Assembly: GCA_028561875.1 (NCBI GenBank)
Contig: JAQQTI010000001.1
Location: forward strand, 558,001-622,000
Length of the DNA stretch: 64,000 nucleotides
Direction: 5' to 3'
Source: Methanomassiliicoccaceae archaeon COG_1
Lineage (GTDB): Archaea > Thermoplasmatota > Thermoplasmata > Methanomassiliicoccales > Methanomethylophilaceae
Made by a program: the position numbers and the translations under genes. Every line of letters begins with the position of its first letter. The first letter of the stretch is position 1. Shown one piece after another: positions 10,891-20,030 of this stretch. The notes beneath the pieces are model-generated. The model saw only the letters and a program-made list of their open reading frames with translations. It ran no database searches and was not told the DNA's origin.

Positions 10891-13800
10891 GGGAGGCCCA
10901 GCCGCCGGAGTAGACGAACGGGACCTCCTCCACCGAGCCGTCCGGGAGGAGGTGGAGCACCCTCACCCCGGACTCCGCCTGCCCCTCCCCGAGGACGAAC
11001 GGCAGGGATACCCCGACCGGTCCCGAGAGCGAGTGGAGGGGGGCGCCGCCCACGTACAGGGAGACGTCCACCGCGGGGTACCCCCTCAAGGCCGCCCTCT
11101 GCGCCTCCGACAGCGACGCGAGGTCGGCGGGGGCGATGCGCACCTCGGCGCCGCCCGCCAGGGAGGCGAGGGCGGCCGGGCCCAGGGTCAGGCGGGCCTC
11201 CTGGGCCTCCATCTTCAGGGAGCCGCCGGCGAGGGCGGCCACCAGGGCGGCCGGGAGGTCCGCGGAGCCCCCGGATACGGGCATGGAGGCCACGGGGACC
11301 CGGCCGGCGGCCCGCACCTTGTCCGCCCAGGACGCCACGGCGGCGGGGTCGGCGCCGGTCGGGAGGACGTACGCCGAGCCGGACACCGTCACGGAGCAGG
11401 AGGCGCGAACGCCGCCGGCGGAAGCGGTGACGCGGGCGGTCCCCGGGCCGACGGCGGTCACGGTCCCGTCCTGGCCGACGAAGGCCACCGCGGGGTCGCT
11501 CGTGGCCCAGGAGACCGCGCCGGAGGAGGGCGATGCCGACAGCCGGGCGGTCCCGCCGGTCTCCAGCGAGAGGGAGCTCGCGGACAGGGAGAGCGAGGGG
11601 GAGGGCACCGGGCCGGGCGCGGCGGTCCCCTCCACCGCGACCAGCGCGGGAAGCGGGCAGCCCGTCAGATGCAGCTCGCCGGTCGCCGGGTCGTAGGCGG
11701 CCCGGACGGGGATCGGGCGTCCGTCGCCGCCTATCTCCCTGACCGAGGGGACGAAGCCCGCCCCGCGGCCGGGGCAATAGAGGACGACGTCCGCGGACCC
11801 CGCCTCGAGGGGAGCGCCCCCGGCGTAGGCGGACACCTGGTAGACGTCCGCGAAGCCGGCGGCCAGCCTCTGCGCCGCGGTCAGCGACGAGGGGTCAACC
11901 GGGCCGGCGGAGAGGGAGAGGGCGCCGGAGGCGCCCTCGAAGGCCTCCCTCGGCAGGGCGGCGAGCGTCTCGCCACAGGAGAGGAGAACGGAGGCTCCCC
12001 CCGGCAGGGCGGGCACCGCCGCGGCGTCCGCCGCGGGGGCAGCCACGGGGGCGGCGGCGAGGTCGGGGCTCTTCCCCCTGACGCCCGCGAGGAGGGGCTC
12101 CGATGCACCCGGGTCGCCGGAGATCACTATCAGGGCGACGGCGGTACCGCCGGTGTGTATGACCGACGCCTTGACCTGGCCGCCCGCGGGGGTCGCCGAG
12201 GTCCACCTGTCCGAGTGGGAGACCACCCTGCCTCCGGAGGAAACCACGACCGAATCGTAGGACTGGGTGCTGCCGTCCGTATCCTCGTCCGTCACGCACG
12301 AGGCCAGGGTCGAATTCCCGTGGCCGTCGTCCCCCGTCCTGTCGACGACCGTCCGGACGGAGCCGTCCGGGCCGACGGTGATGACCGTCGACACCCGGGA
12401 GGACGACCTCGCGGGAGCCGCGTTGGGCCCCTCGACGGTCACGGTCTCATCGGAGGTCTCTTTGGTCTCGTAGCGGCTTGGCCTCTCGAGCTTGGTCTTC
12501 TTCTCGGTGGTCTTGGTCCTCACCGCCCCGTCGGGGCCGACGGACTCCTCCACCACCCTCTCGGAGATCGTGTCGCCGTCGGCGGAGGTCGTGATCACGG
12601 CCGAAGTCGTGACAACGGAGCCGTCCGGGAGGGTCTCCGTGACCGGCAACTTCGTCTCCCGCGTGGATCCGTCCTCCAGCACCTCCATGGTGTCCGGTAT
12701 GACGTTGACCCTCACCGCGACGCGGTAGGTGCCGGAGATGCCGTAGAGGGTCTCGGACACCCTCCCGTTCACGCTCCCGCCGGTGACTACGACCTTCCTC
12801 CCCCCGTTTTCGGTGGCGAACGTGAAGGAGGCGCCGGAGTAGTTCCAGGCTATGTCCCCCACGGTGGACGTCGCTTCGAACGCTAACTCCTCCCCTGCGA
12901 CCACCGTCACGACCGGGGGTGCGAGGAGGCCCTCCGGGGCCTTTTCACACCACATCAGGCCGATCCCGCCCAGGGCCCTGGCGGATGCGGGGTCGGAGAT
13001 GTCCAGCCTCTCGACCCTGCCGTCGACGACCCCGTAATATCCGGAATCGCCGGAGAACAGCCCGTCCAGGGAGTCGCGGGACGTAACCACGAAGCACCTG
13101 GTGAAGAATTGGGTGTGCCCCTTCTCCACCACGGCGCCTTCGCCGTAGTCGTTGAGAGACTGGATGCGCTTCCACGTCCCGTCGGAAGAGAGCCCGAACA
13201 CGTTCATGGGGTTGCTGTTGCGGAAGACCTTCCCGTAGGGGTTGAGCACCAGGCTGCTGTCCTTCCTGATGGTTTCCCTCACCGTCCCGGGATGGGCGAG
13301 GACGTACTTGTCGTCGCCGTCGTCGACCAGCATCCTGATGGGGTCGGCCGCCAACGGCCGGTAGCAGTGAACGGTGAGGTCGTCGTTGTAGTACACTATC
13401 TCCCCGTTCGGGCCGAAGCGGACGGCCTGGGAGCCGTAGTTGCCCGCGGTGCAGGGCATGACGCTTCTTTTGAAAGAGATCGATCCGTCCTCGCCAAAGG
13501 TGAACGTCATGCAGTACACCGATTCCCTTGGCTCGTAGGGCACCGCATAAACGTAAACCTTCCCGTATCCGTCCTTGTTCGTTAGATCGGAGATGGACAT
13601 GCCACCGTGGGACAGTGGCATTCCGCCGGGGATTATGTCGACCCTGTGCGTAGGTATCCCGTTTTCGACGGAGAAAAGGCATACATATCCGTTGGTCAGA
13701 AGATATCCCCTCCCCTTCAGCACGGTGAACGCGGAGGCGTACTGCCGTAACTCGAAGTCCTTCCCCGTCTTGGGATCTTTTCCTTTCAACGGGACGTAGG

Positions 13801-16800
13801 TCGGATTTGACATTTCCAGGCCGTCCACGCCCACGACGGTTACGGTGACGGCCTTGTCGTTCGCAGAACACGTATCGAAAATACCCTTTCCGTACGTTGT
13901 CACGTAGATGTAGCCGTCGTAGTAGGTGAGGCAGGAATCGTCTATGTACTTGTACTTCTGTTCGTCGAGGTCGACCTTCCTGTACTCACCGGTGGCTAGA
14001 TTCGCCGCGCAGACGCTGATCCTGCCGTAGTCCGGCATCTTGGGATCGACGACGGCCTGCACGGTGTACACGTAGCCCCCGACGTACCGGGCGGCCACGG
14101 TCTGCCCCCACGCGCCGTAGGGCGTTATCTCGGTGATCCTGTTCTCCAGGAGGTTCCTCTTCACCCCGGCGGCGTCGAGGTCCCTCCCGGGCTCGGGCGA
14201 GAACTTCATCAGCTCACCCCCGGCGAAGGCGTAGAAGTACCCCTCGTGGAAGGTTATGGTCGAGATCGGATGGGGCATGTCGTACAGGTGGTTCAGTTTG
14301 AGATCGAACACCCTCCCCGTGATGCAGTCGACGACCTTGCCGTCCCCGTATCCCAGCGCATGGTAGTACCCCACGTCGTTGGACGATTCGGCGTGATACA
14401 TCACGCGGCCGTCGCCCAGGGACAGCGCGTAGAGGACGCCCCCCGCGCTCGTGTAGACGGTGTCGTCCACTATCAGGGGGGTGCTGGGCGTCCCGCTCCA
14501 GACCATCCCGGACATGGAGATCCCCGTGCTGTTGAACTCCCACGCGGGGACCAGCGTGCCGGAGTGCTGCGATTCCACCTCGACGACCGGGTCGATCTCG
14601 GTGGAGTGGGACACCCACGCCGCGACGGGCGAGAGGGTCACGTCGGCCGACAGGGAGCGGATCGTCAGAACGGCGCCGTCGATCGAGTGGCCGCATACCC
14701 CGGGGTCGATCTCCCCCCACGAGACGAACTCGTACCCGAGGTCCGGGACGAACGTCAGGACGACCTCCCCGCCCAGGGTGCCCCCGGTGTAAACGGCGCC
14801 GCCCGACATGAGCCTGCCGTGTATGCCCTCGGCCACCCTCAGCGAGGGGGGCGCCTTCTCCCATCCGGCGTATATCGTGATGTCGGAATCCACGGCGGCG
14901 CGGACGTACGGCCGGGTGCATCCGCTGTCGGAGTACCAGCCCTTGAACGAATAGCCGGGGATGCGCGGCTCCGGGAATTCGGACGGCAGGACGCTCCTGC
15001 CGCGGCCGACGAGCAGGGTGATTGGGGGGGACCCGTCGCGGAGGTCGAAGCTGACCACCACCGGGTCCCCTCCCACCAGGGATGCCCTGAAGAGGGTGTC
15101 CCCCTCGAAGGGGACCTGGTAGACGAGGCCTTGGGCCGGGGACACGGCCACCCCGCCGACCGTGACCGACAGGTCGGTGGGCAGGTACCCGGCATCGGAC
15201 GACAACTCGACCCTGGCCGAACCCCCGCTCTGGGAGTATTCGGCGGTGACGCCGTCGGGGAGGATCGAGTAGAGATCCTTGCCGGGCCCTTCGAGGACGG
15301 GGAGGAGCACGCCCCCGTCGCCGTCCAGCATGAAGTGGCCCTTCACGGCGGGGTTCGCGTCGAGCTCGTGCCCCACGACGTGCACGCGGAACCCGCCGAG
15401 CTTGCTGATGAGCCCCCCCTCCGGCTCGGAGAGGTACAGCTCGCCCGCGCCGTAGCTGTCTATCGTCTCGGGGAACTCGATGTGCCCGAGGAGGAGCACG
15501 TTGCGGGCGGAGGTCAGGGACCTCTCGGTCAAGGTTATGGTTGCGGCTTTGACGATCGATGATGATGAGAAATGCAGCGCACCCGGCCCCAGAACCGCTG
15601 ACTGCGCTTCGACGCGCGTGTTGCTTGCATAGTTGGACTTCAGGCTCACGTTCCCGGTAACCTTCACGTCGAGGTTTGTGCATTTTATTTCCTCAAGCGT
15701 CGCGTTCTTTCCGCCGCGGACGACGAAATCCTGGAGGTACGCTTCCCCCTTGTAGTAGAACGGGTGGGCCGCCGCCAGGCTGTCGATCCCCTCGGCGACG
15801 ACGCGGGTGGTGTAGCCGTCGACCGCGGCGTACTCCGCTATGGCGGAGACCGACCGCGGCACGCTGAGGATCTGCATGCACTTCGGGACGTACAGGATCG
15901 TGCGCCCGTCCTTGGACAGGAGGAGCCCGTCGGCGGAGGAGTACGACTGGTTCCCCCCGCTCACGCTTATGCTCTTGAGCGACTCGGAGTACTGCAGGAC
16001 CACGTCCTGGGTCCCGAGCCCCCTCACCGAGCTCACGTCCTCGCCCAACGTCACCTCGGAGATGCCGGGGACGCAGACCAGGAGGGTGCCCGTCGCATCC
16101 AGGACGGTCCTCCCGTCGGAGCGGAGGTTGGCGTTGTCCGGGGATACCGAGATCTTCTTCAGCGACGTGCAGCCCGCAAAAGCGCTCGCGGGGAGGCTCC
16201 TGAGCTCCGACGAGGTGAAGGAGACGGACTCCAGCGCCATGCATCCGCTGAAGGCGCGCTCGCCGACGGCGTCGGCGGCTATCCCCCCGACGCTGCCCAG
16301 GTAGTTGCAGTCCTCGAATGCCCGGTCCCCTATGGACGAGACCGCGCCCAGGTCCGCCGTCCTCATGGAGGTGCACCCGGAGAAGGCGCGGGCCCCGACG
16401 GACCCCGCGCCGATCCTGAGGGACGCCAGCGACTTGCAGTCCCTGAAGGCCGACTCGCCGACCGACGCCGAGCCCATGACCACCTTCTCCACCTGCGTAC
16501 GCCGGAACGCTTCCTTGGCTATCCTGACCTCCGCGGAGCCGCCGAGGTCCGCCTCGGATACGCCAGAGAACGCGAAGGCCGACTCGCCGATGCTCGTCGG
16601 GTCCCCCGGGATCAGCGCGAGGGACTTGCACATGTAGAACGCCTTCGGCCCGATGGTCAGCAGGCCGGGGGCGTCGACGGAGGCGAGGGGTGCGCACTCG
16701 TAGAAGCATTCATTCCCCACGGAGGTTATGGATGGGTCGAGGGTCACCCTTTCGAGCCCCCTGCAGTCGTAGAAGCATCCGTCCGGGACCGCGCATCCCG

Positions 16801-18256
16801 AAATCGGGCCAATCTCCACGTCGGTCAGAATCGTCTGCCCTGTGAACGCCCCGCGCCCGAGGTGGGTCAGATTCGGGAGGATGGCTTTTTCGAGCCATTT
16901 GACGGTGTGATTGCCGAAGAGGAATCCGTTGGACGAGAACGCGAAATCGCCTATGTATGTCAGCGAGGACGGGAGGCTCACGGGCTCGTCCACCTTTACA
17001 CTGCTGAATGCTGCATTCCCGACCTTGCTCACGCCCGAGAGGTCCAGGTGTTTGATTCTTGCCCCCTCGAACGCCCCCATTTCTACGACGCACCCCTCGC
17101 CGGAGATCTCCACATTCTCCAACGCCTTGCATTCGCGGAACGCCCCCTTGGCGACGGAGAAACCGGCCGCCGAGACCTTCACGGCCTTCAGGTTGGGGCA
17201 GAGAGCGAACGCTTCCTTACCGATGACGGCTCCCGCCCGGAACTCCACGCTGTTCAGCACGGCATTCTTTCTGAATACCCCCTCGCCCACGCGGACATCC
17301 TCCAGCACCAGATCGGGCGTGCTGAATTCCTTGGTGGCCGCTAAGATCGTCCGGGCCCCGTCCCTGGTGGAGTATACCAGCCCGCCCTCCGAGCTGAAGT
17401 AGGGGTTGTCGACGAACCTCACATCCATAGTGTCGAAGTACGTGGTGCCGTCGCCGTTGGAGAATGACATCTCCTCCACGGAGGAGGGGACGACGAGCTC
17501 GGATATCCCGGTGCCCGCGAAGGCCATGTCCCCGACAATCCTCACACCTGACAGGTCTACGGAGGCCAGAGACCCGCAGCCCTTAAAGGCGTTCGAGCCG
17601 ATCCTTTCGACATTGGTGAGATTCAGTTCCGATAGGCTCTTGCATTCGAAGTATTCCATGAAGAACATGGAGTCCGACACGTCCCCGCCCTTGACCGAGG
17701 CCGAAACTATGGATGCGCACCCGGAGAAAAGTCCAGGCCCCACAACCGAATCTATCACGGTCACTGTCTTTAATGATTTAGTATTGAAATGATTATGAGA
17801 GCCAAAACAGAGCGGAACGGTTTCGACATTATTCAATGTCACGCTCTCGGCGGTAGTTTCACTGAACGTACCCTCCATATAACCAAAACCGTAGTCCGTG
17901 CTTCCCAGAAGTTTTAACCCCGTGAGGTTTATACTGCGAGCATTGCAAGAAGACATCTCGCATATGCTGACGATATCGTATTCCTCCCCCCCCGAAACGA
18001 ACCTATCGGGAATCACCAGATCCACGTTCCCATCGAGCCCCGCCCGGACCCCGGTGATGGCCACGTCGGTGCCGCTGAGGGATGCCTCCAGGATGACCCC
18101 TCCGGAGACTATGGCGCTCCTGTCGTCGCTTAGCTCCCAGACTTCGGTCCGATAAGGTTCGGCGGAGGCCTCGTCAGGCTCCCATATCGACAGGCCGGCG
18201 GCTCCGAAAACGACGAGTGCCGCCAGAACCGCGCATATGCAATATACGGCTTTCAT
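10733..18256 (-). CDS. Giant membrane-anchored surface protein (BspA-like LRR, InlB-type repeat, beta-propeller, stalk, Ig-like domain)
   Basis: 2,507 residues. Order of parts: signal peptide (MKAVYCICAVLAALVVFGAA); BspA/LRR_5 leucine-rich repeats about residues 85-830 (repeating units such as GERAFSGCMALESVSF); a Listeria-Bacteroides (InlB B-type) repeat near 1065-1130 (IPGYSFKGWYSDSG, ITIYAGWEK); a PQQ-like beta-propeller about 1220-1785 (GTPSTPLIVDDTVYTSAGG); a Thr/Ser/Glu-rich stalk about 1870-2040; a BIG_2-type Ig domain near 2215-2295 (VSWATSDPAVAFVGQDGTVT); and a C-terminal membrane helix followed by RRRNRV. The start at 18254-18256 is chosen for the signal peptide and a GGGAGGT ribosome-binding site; the frame is open to 18424. 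Probably an adhesin or binding platform. The propeller and stalk are paralogous to the protein at 36.3-39.8 kb. Confidence 0.85.
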   Translation of the reverse strand: MKAVYCICAVLAALVVFGAAGLSIWEPDEASAEPYRTEVWELSDDRSAIVSGGVILEASLSGTDVAITGVRAGLDGNVDLVIPDRFVSGGEEYDIVSICEMSSCNARSINLTGLKLLGSTDYGFGYMEGTFSETTAESVTLNNVETVPLCFGSHNHFNTKSLKTVTVIDSVVGPGLFSGCASIVSASVKGGDVSDSMFFMEYFECKSLSELNLTNVERIGSNAFKGCGSLASVDLSGVRIVGDMAFAGTGISELVVPSSVEEMSFSNGDGTTYFDTMDVRFVDNPYFSSEGGLVYSTRDGARTILAATKEFSTPDLVLEDVRVGEGVFRKNAVLNSVEFRAGAVIGKEAFALCPNLKAVKVSAAGFSVAKGAFRECKALENVEISGEGCVVEMGAFEGARIKHLDLSGVSKVGNAAFSSVKVDEPVSLPSSLTYIGDFAFSSNGFLFGNHTVKWLEKAILPNLTHLGRGAFTGQTILTDVEIGPISGCAVPDGCFYDCRGLERVTLDPSITSVGNECFYECAPLASVDAPGLLTIGPKAFYMCKSLALIPGDPTSIGESAFAFSGVSEADLGGSAEVRIAKEAFRRTQVEKVVMGSASVGESAFRDCKSLASLRIGAGSVGARAFSGCTSMRTADLGAVSSIGDRAFEDCNYLGSVGGIAADAVGERAFSGCMALESVSFTSSELRSLPASAFAGCTSLKKISVSPDNANLRSDGRTVLDATGTLLVCVPGISEVTLGEDVSSVRGLGTQDVVLQYSESLKSISVSGGNQSYSSADGLLLSKDGRTILYVPKCMQILSVPRSVSAIAEYAAVDGYTTRVVAEGIDSLAAAHPFYYKGEAYLQDFVVRGGKNATLEEIKCTNLDVKVTGNVSLKSNYASNTRVEAQSAVLGPGALHFSSSSIVKAATITLTERSLTSARNVLLLGHIEFPETIDSYGAGELYLSEPEGGLISKLGGFRVHVVGHELDANPAVKGHFMLDGDGGVLLPVLEGPGKDLYSILPDGVTAEYSQSGGSARVELSSDAGYLPTDLSVTVGGVAVSPAQGLVYQVPFEGDTLFRASLVGGDPVVVSFDLRDGSPPITLLVGRGRSVLPSEFPEPRIPGYSFKGWYSDSGCTRPYVRAAVDSDITIYAGWEKAPPSLRVAEGIHGRLMSGGAVYTGGTLGGEVVLTFVPDLGYEFVSWGEIDPGVCGHSIDGAVLTIRSLSADVTLSPVAAWVSHSTEIDPVVEVESQHSGTLVPAWEFNSTGISMSGMVWSGTPSTPLIVDDTVYTSAGGVLYALSLGDGRVMYHAESSNDVGYYHALGYGDGKVVDCITGRVFDLKLNHLYDMPHPISTITFHEGYFYAFAGGELMKFSPEPGRDLDAAGVKRNLLENRITEITPYGAWGQTVAARYVGGYVYTVQAVVDPKMPDYGRISVCAANLATGEYRKVDLDEQKYKYIDDSCLTYYDGYIYVTTYGKGIFDTCSANDKAVTVTVVGVDGLEMSNPTYVPLKGKDPKTGKDFELRQYASAFTVLKGRGYLLTNGYVCLFSVENGIPTHRVDIIPGGMPLSHGGMSISDLTNKDGYGKVYVYAVPYEPRESVYCMTFTFGEDGSISFKRSVMPCTAGNYGSQAVRFGPNGEIVYYNDDLTVHCYRPLAADPIRMLVDDGDDKYVLAHPGTVRETIRKDSSLVLNPYGKVFRNSNPMNVFGLSSDGTWKRIQSLNDYGEGAVVEKGHTQFFTRCFVVTSRDSLDGLFSGDSGYYGVVDGRVERLDISDPASARALGGIGLMWCEKAPEGLLAPPVVTVVAGEELAFEATSTVGDIAWNYSGASFTFATENGGRKVVVTGGSVNGRVSETLYGISGTYRVAVRVNVIPDTMEVLEDGSTRETKLPVTETLPDGSVVTTSAVITTSADGDTISERVVEESVGPDGAVRTKTTEKKTKLERPSRYETKETSDETVTVEGPNAAPARSSSRVSTVITVGPDGSVRTVVDRTGDDGHGNSTLASCVTDEDTDGSTQSYDSVVVSSGGRVVSHSDRWTSATPAGGQVKASVIHTGGTAVALIVISGDPGASEPLLAGVRGKSPDLAAAPVAAPAADAAAVPALPGGASVLLSCGETLAALPREAFEGASGALSLSAGPVDPSSLTAAQRLAAGFADVYQVSAYAGGAPLEAGSADVVLYCPGRGAGFVPSVREIGGDGRPIPVRAAYDPATGELHLTGCPLPALVAVEGTAAPGPVPSPSLSLSASSLSLETGGTARLSASPSSGAVSWATSDPAVAFVGQDGTVTAVGPGTARVTASAGGVRASCSVTVSGSAYVLPTGADPAAVASWADKVRAAGRVPVASMPVSGGSADLPAALVAALAGGSLKMEAQEARLTLGPAALASLAGGAEVRIAPADLASLSEAQRAALRGYPAVDVSLYVGGAPLHSLSGPVGVSLPFVLGEGQAESGVRVLHLLPDGSVEEVPFVYSGGWASLTVDGLSAFAVVYGSPASAGEDGSLLPIAAAALAALALLAVGAVLLRRRNRV

Positions 18257-18526
18257 TTCCAACCTCCCCTCTCCCCGATTGCACGCGGAATGATCGCGGA
18301 CGGCGATCGACCGAATCGTGCCTGGCGCGAATGCCGAAAACATCCCGCCTGCATATCGCCGTGTCGGATGCCGTTCGCGAACTCCGCAGTTGAGACCGAG
18401 TGGCGTGTTGGAAATCTCTAACAAAAAAGATACCGATTTCAGAGGGGACTGGTTTCGGAAAAAGCCGCGCGCCTCCGCCGCCAGATTCGCACGGCGGAGG
18501 CGTTTGGGAAGAGGTTTCAGAACGGC

Positions 18527-19567
18527 TCAGGCATCCGCCTTGTAGTGCATCATTATGACCGAGCCGCCCATGGGGGCCCCGGGCACGCTGCTGTGGTGCC
18601 CGGTGAGGAACCCGCTGTAGATGAGCTTTGGCGGGTTGAGGCTCACGCCGTCGTACTGGTTCCAGTAGACGTACTTGTCGTCGGTGTAGTCGTTCGGCGT
18701 GTCCTGGCCGGCGATCTGCTGGGTGCCGAGGCCGTATATGGTGGTGATCCAGCTGTAGTTCTCGCCGATGACCTCGTTGCCGACGACGTTCGCCGCTCCG
18801 AGGGCGTCCTTCATCGCCAGGTATGCGTCGGAACCGTAGCCGCGCGCCAACGCATAAGTATCTCCATCAATCACCATAGGAGGGAGGCTGTGCCCTCCAG
18901 GGGAAATCGTCGGAGTGTACCCGTCATCCACCCTCGTCAAAAAGAAGGCCCTGAACTGAGAGCTGCTGTCGACGGTGATGTAGCTGTTGGTGGTCGCCGG
19001 GACGCCGGCGGGCATGCTCGAGTCGTCCGCCCCGTACCACAGGGCGATCGCGGACGTCCTGTAACCCGTGCTGTGGTCGTTCTCGGTCGCCGTGGCGGTG
19101 CTGTAGTCGGAGTACTGCTTGTAGAATCCGAGGGCCTCGGGCGTGAAGTGCTCGACGGGTCCGCTCCAAGTGATTTCTATCCAGGACTCCCTGTTCTGCC
19201 ACGTGCCGTTCGAATCCAGGAAGGCGACGTTCCATACGCCCGCGACGCCGTTCTCCTGGTCCCCGATCTTGGAGACCCTGCCGTACTCCTCGTTGATTGT
19301 GATGTAGTCGCCGTACGCGTTGGTTTTCGTGACGGTGTATCTGTTGTCGATTACGAGGCCCGGTATGCCCGCCTTGTTTATGGCGATGCATCCGTTGTAC
19401 CCGCCGTCGCCGACGGTGTACGTCGTCCATCCGCTGCCATCGTGGACCTGGAAGGTCCACGGCGCAGTGGTGACCGCGTCCGACGAGTCGGAGTCGGCCA
19501 CCGCCATCGCCGAGACGGTGAGCACCATCATCACGGCGACGAATCCAGCTGTTACTTTTGTTGCCAT
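18527..19567 (-). CDS. Secreted protein with C-terminal DUF4430/transcobalamin-like domain
   Basis: 346 residues: signal peptide (MATKVTAGFVAVMMVLTVSA) followed by an extracellular region with no C-terminal anchor. The N-terminal 150 residues are not recognised. The C-terminal third (about 220-346) carries the pattern found in four other secreted proteins here: a helix with regularly spaced alanines, then YSWITTIYGLG, YVYWNQYDG, LIYSGFLTG and a final VIMMHYK. I read this as the fold of intrinsic-factor/transcobalamin C-terminal domains (DUF4430); this is pattern matching by eye. The ATG follows AGGAGAT at a good distance. The transcript probably starts at a TATA box at 19795-19807, giving a leader of about 200 nt. 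Confidence 0.7.
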   Translation of the reverse strand: MATKVTAGFVAVMMVLTVSAMAVADSDSSDAVTTAPWTFQVHDGSGWTTYTVGDGGYNGCIAINKAGIPGLVIDNRYTVTKTNAYGDYITINEEYGRVSKIGDQENGVAGVWNVAFLDSNGTWQNRESWIEITWSGPVEHFTPEALGFYKQYSDYSTATATENDHSTGYRTSAIALWYGADDSSMPAGVPATTNSYITVDSSSQFRAFFLTRVDDGYTPTISPGGHSLPPMVIDGDTYALARGYGSDAYLAMKDALGAANVVGNEVIGENYSWITTIYGLGTQQIAGQDTPNDYTDDKYVYWNQYDGVSLNPPKLIYSGFLTGHHSSVPGAPMGGSVIMMHYKADA

Positions 19568-20030
19568 TTTTCGGTATCTCCTGCGTTACGCTCGGTACCT
19601 GTCGGAAACGCGCCCGTTGGTGGCGGGCGCGCCGCCCTCCGTAGTCCCCGCATCCCTTGCGCATTCCCCCGGATGTTCGCGCCGCCCTGTTACGGGCGCC
19701 CCGCGATTCCGGCGGCCTGCGTCCCTTGCGCCCGCCCGGAGATTCGCGTCTGCCGGGCGGGCGCCGGAAGGCCTATGTGATGTAAGCACTATTTGGAATA
19801 TAAATCCAACGGAAGATGGGGGCGATTTCTCGTTCGGAAACCCGTCCGGCCGGGCCTTTTCGCAGGAAACGGGCCGATTCGCGGTGACTCCCTGACGGTC
19901 GCGGGCCCCCTCCGATCGCCCCGCCGCGGCGGGAGCCGGGGAGGGGCGGGCGTCCCTGCCGGCGCCGGCCCCTCTTTCTTATGTATTTATAAGAGAATAA
20001 TATCTCGGAGCCCATCAGGAGAGCGGTCCG
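19568..20030. promoter_or_regulatory. Divergent promoter region between the secreted protein and alaS
   Basis: No gene is seen in these 463 bases. Two TATA boxes are clear: GGATTTATATTCC on minus at 19795-19807 for the secreted-protein gene, and TATTTATAAG on plus at 19984-19993, about 40 nt before the alaS ATG. The GC-rich leader at 19,600-19,780 can fold into several hairpins. Confidence 0.6.

Noticed and set aside
10646-12886. 746-codon plus-strand ORF opposite the giant surface protein
   Set aside because: It is the low-stop shadow of a GC-rich gene; composition is Gly/Arg/Ala with no motif.
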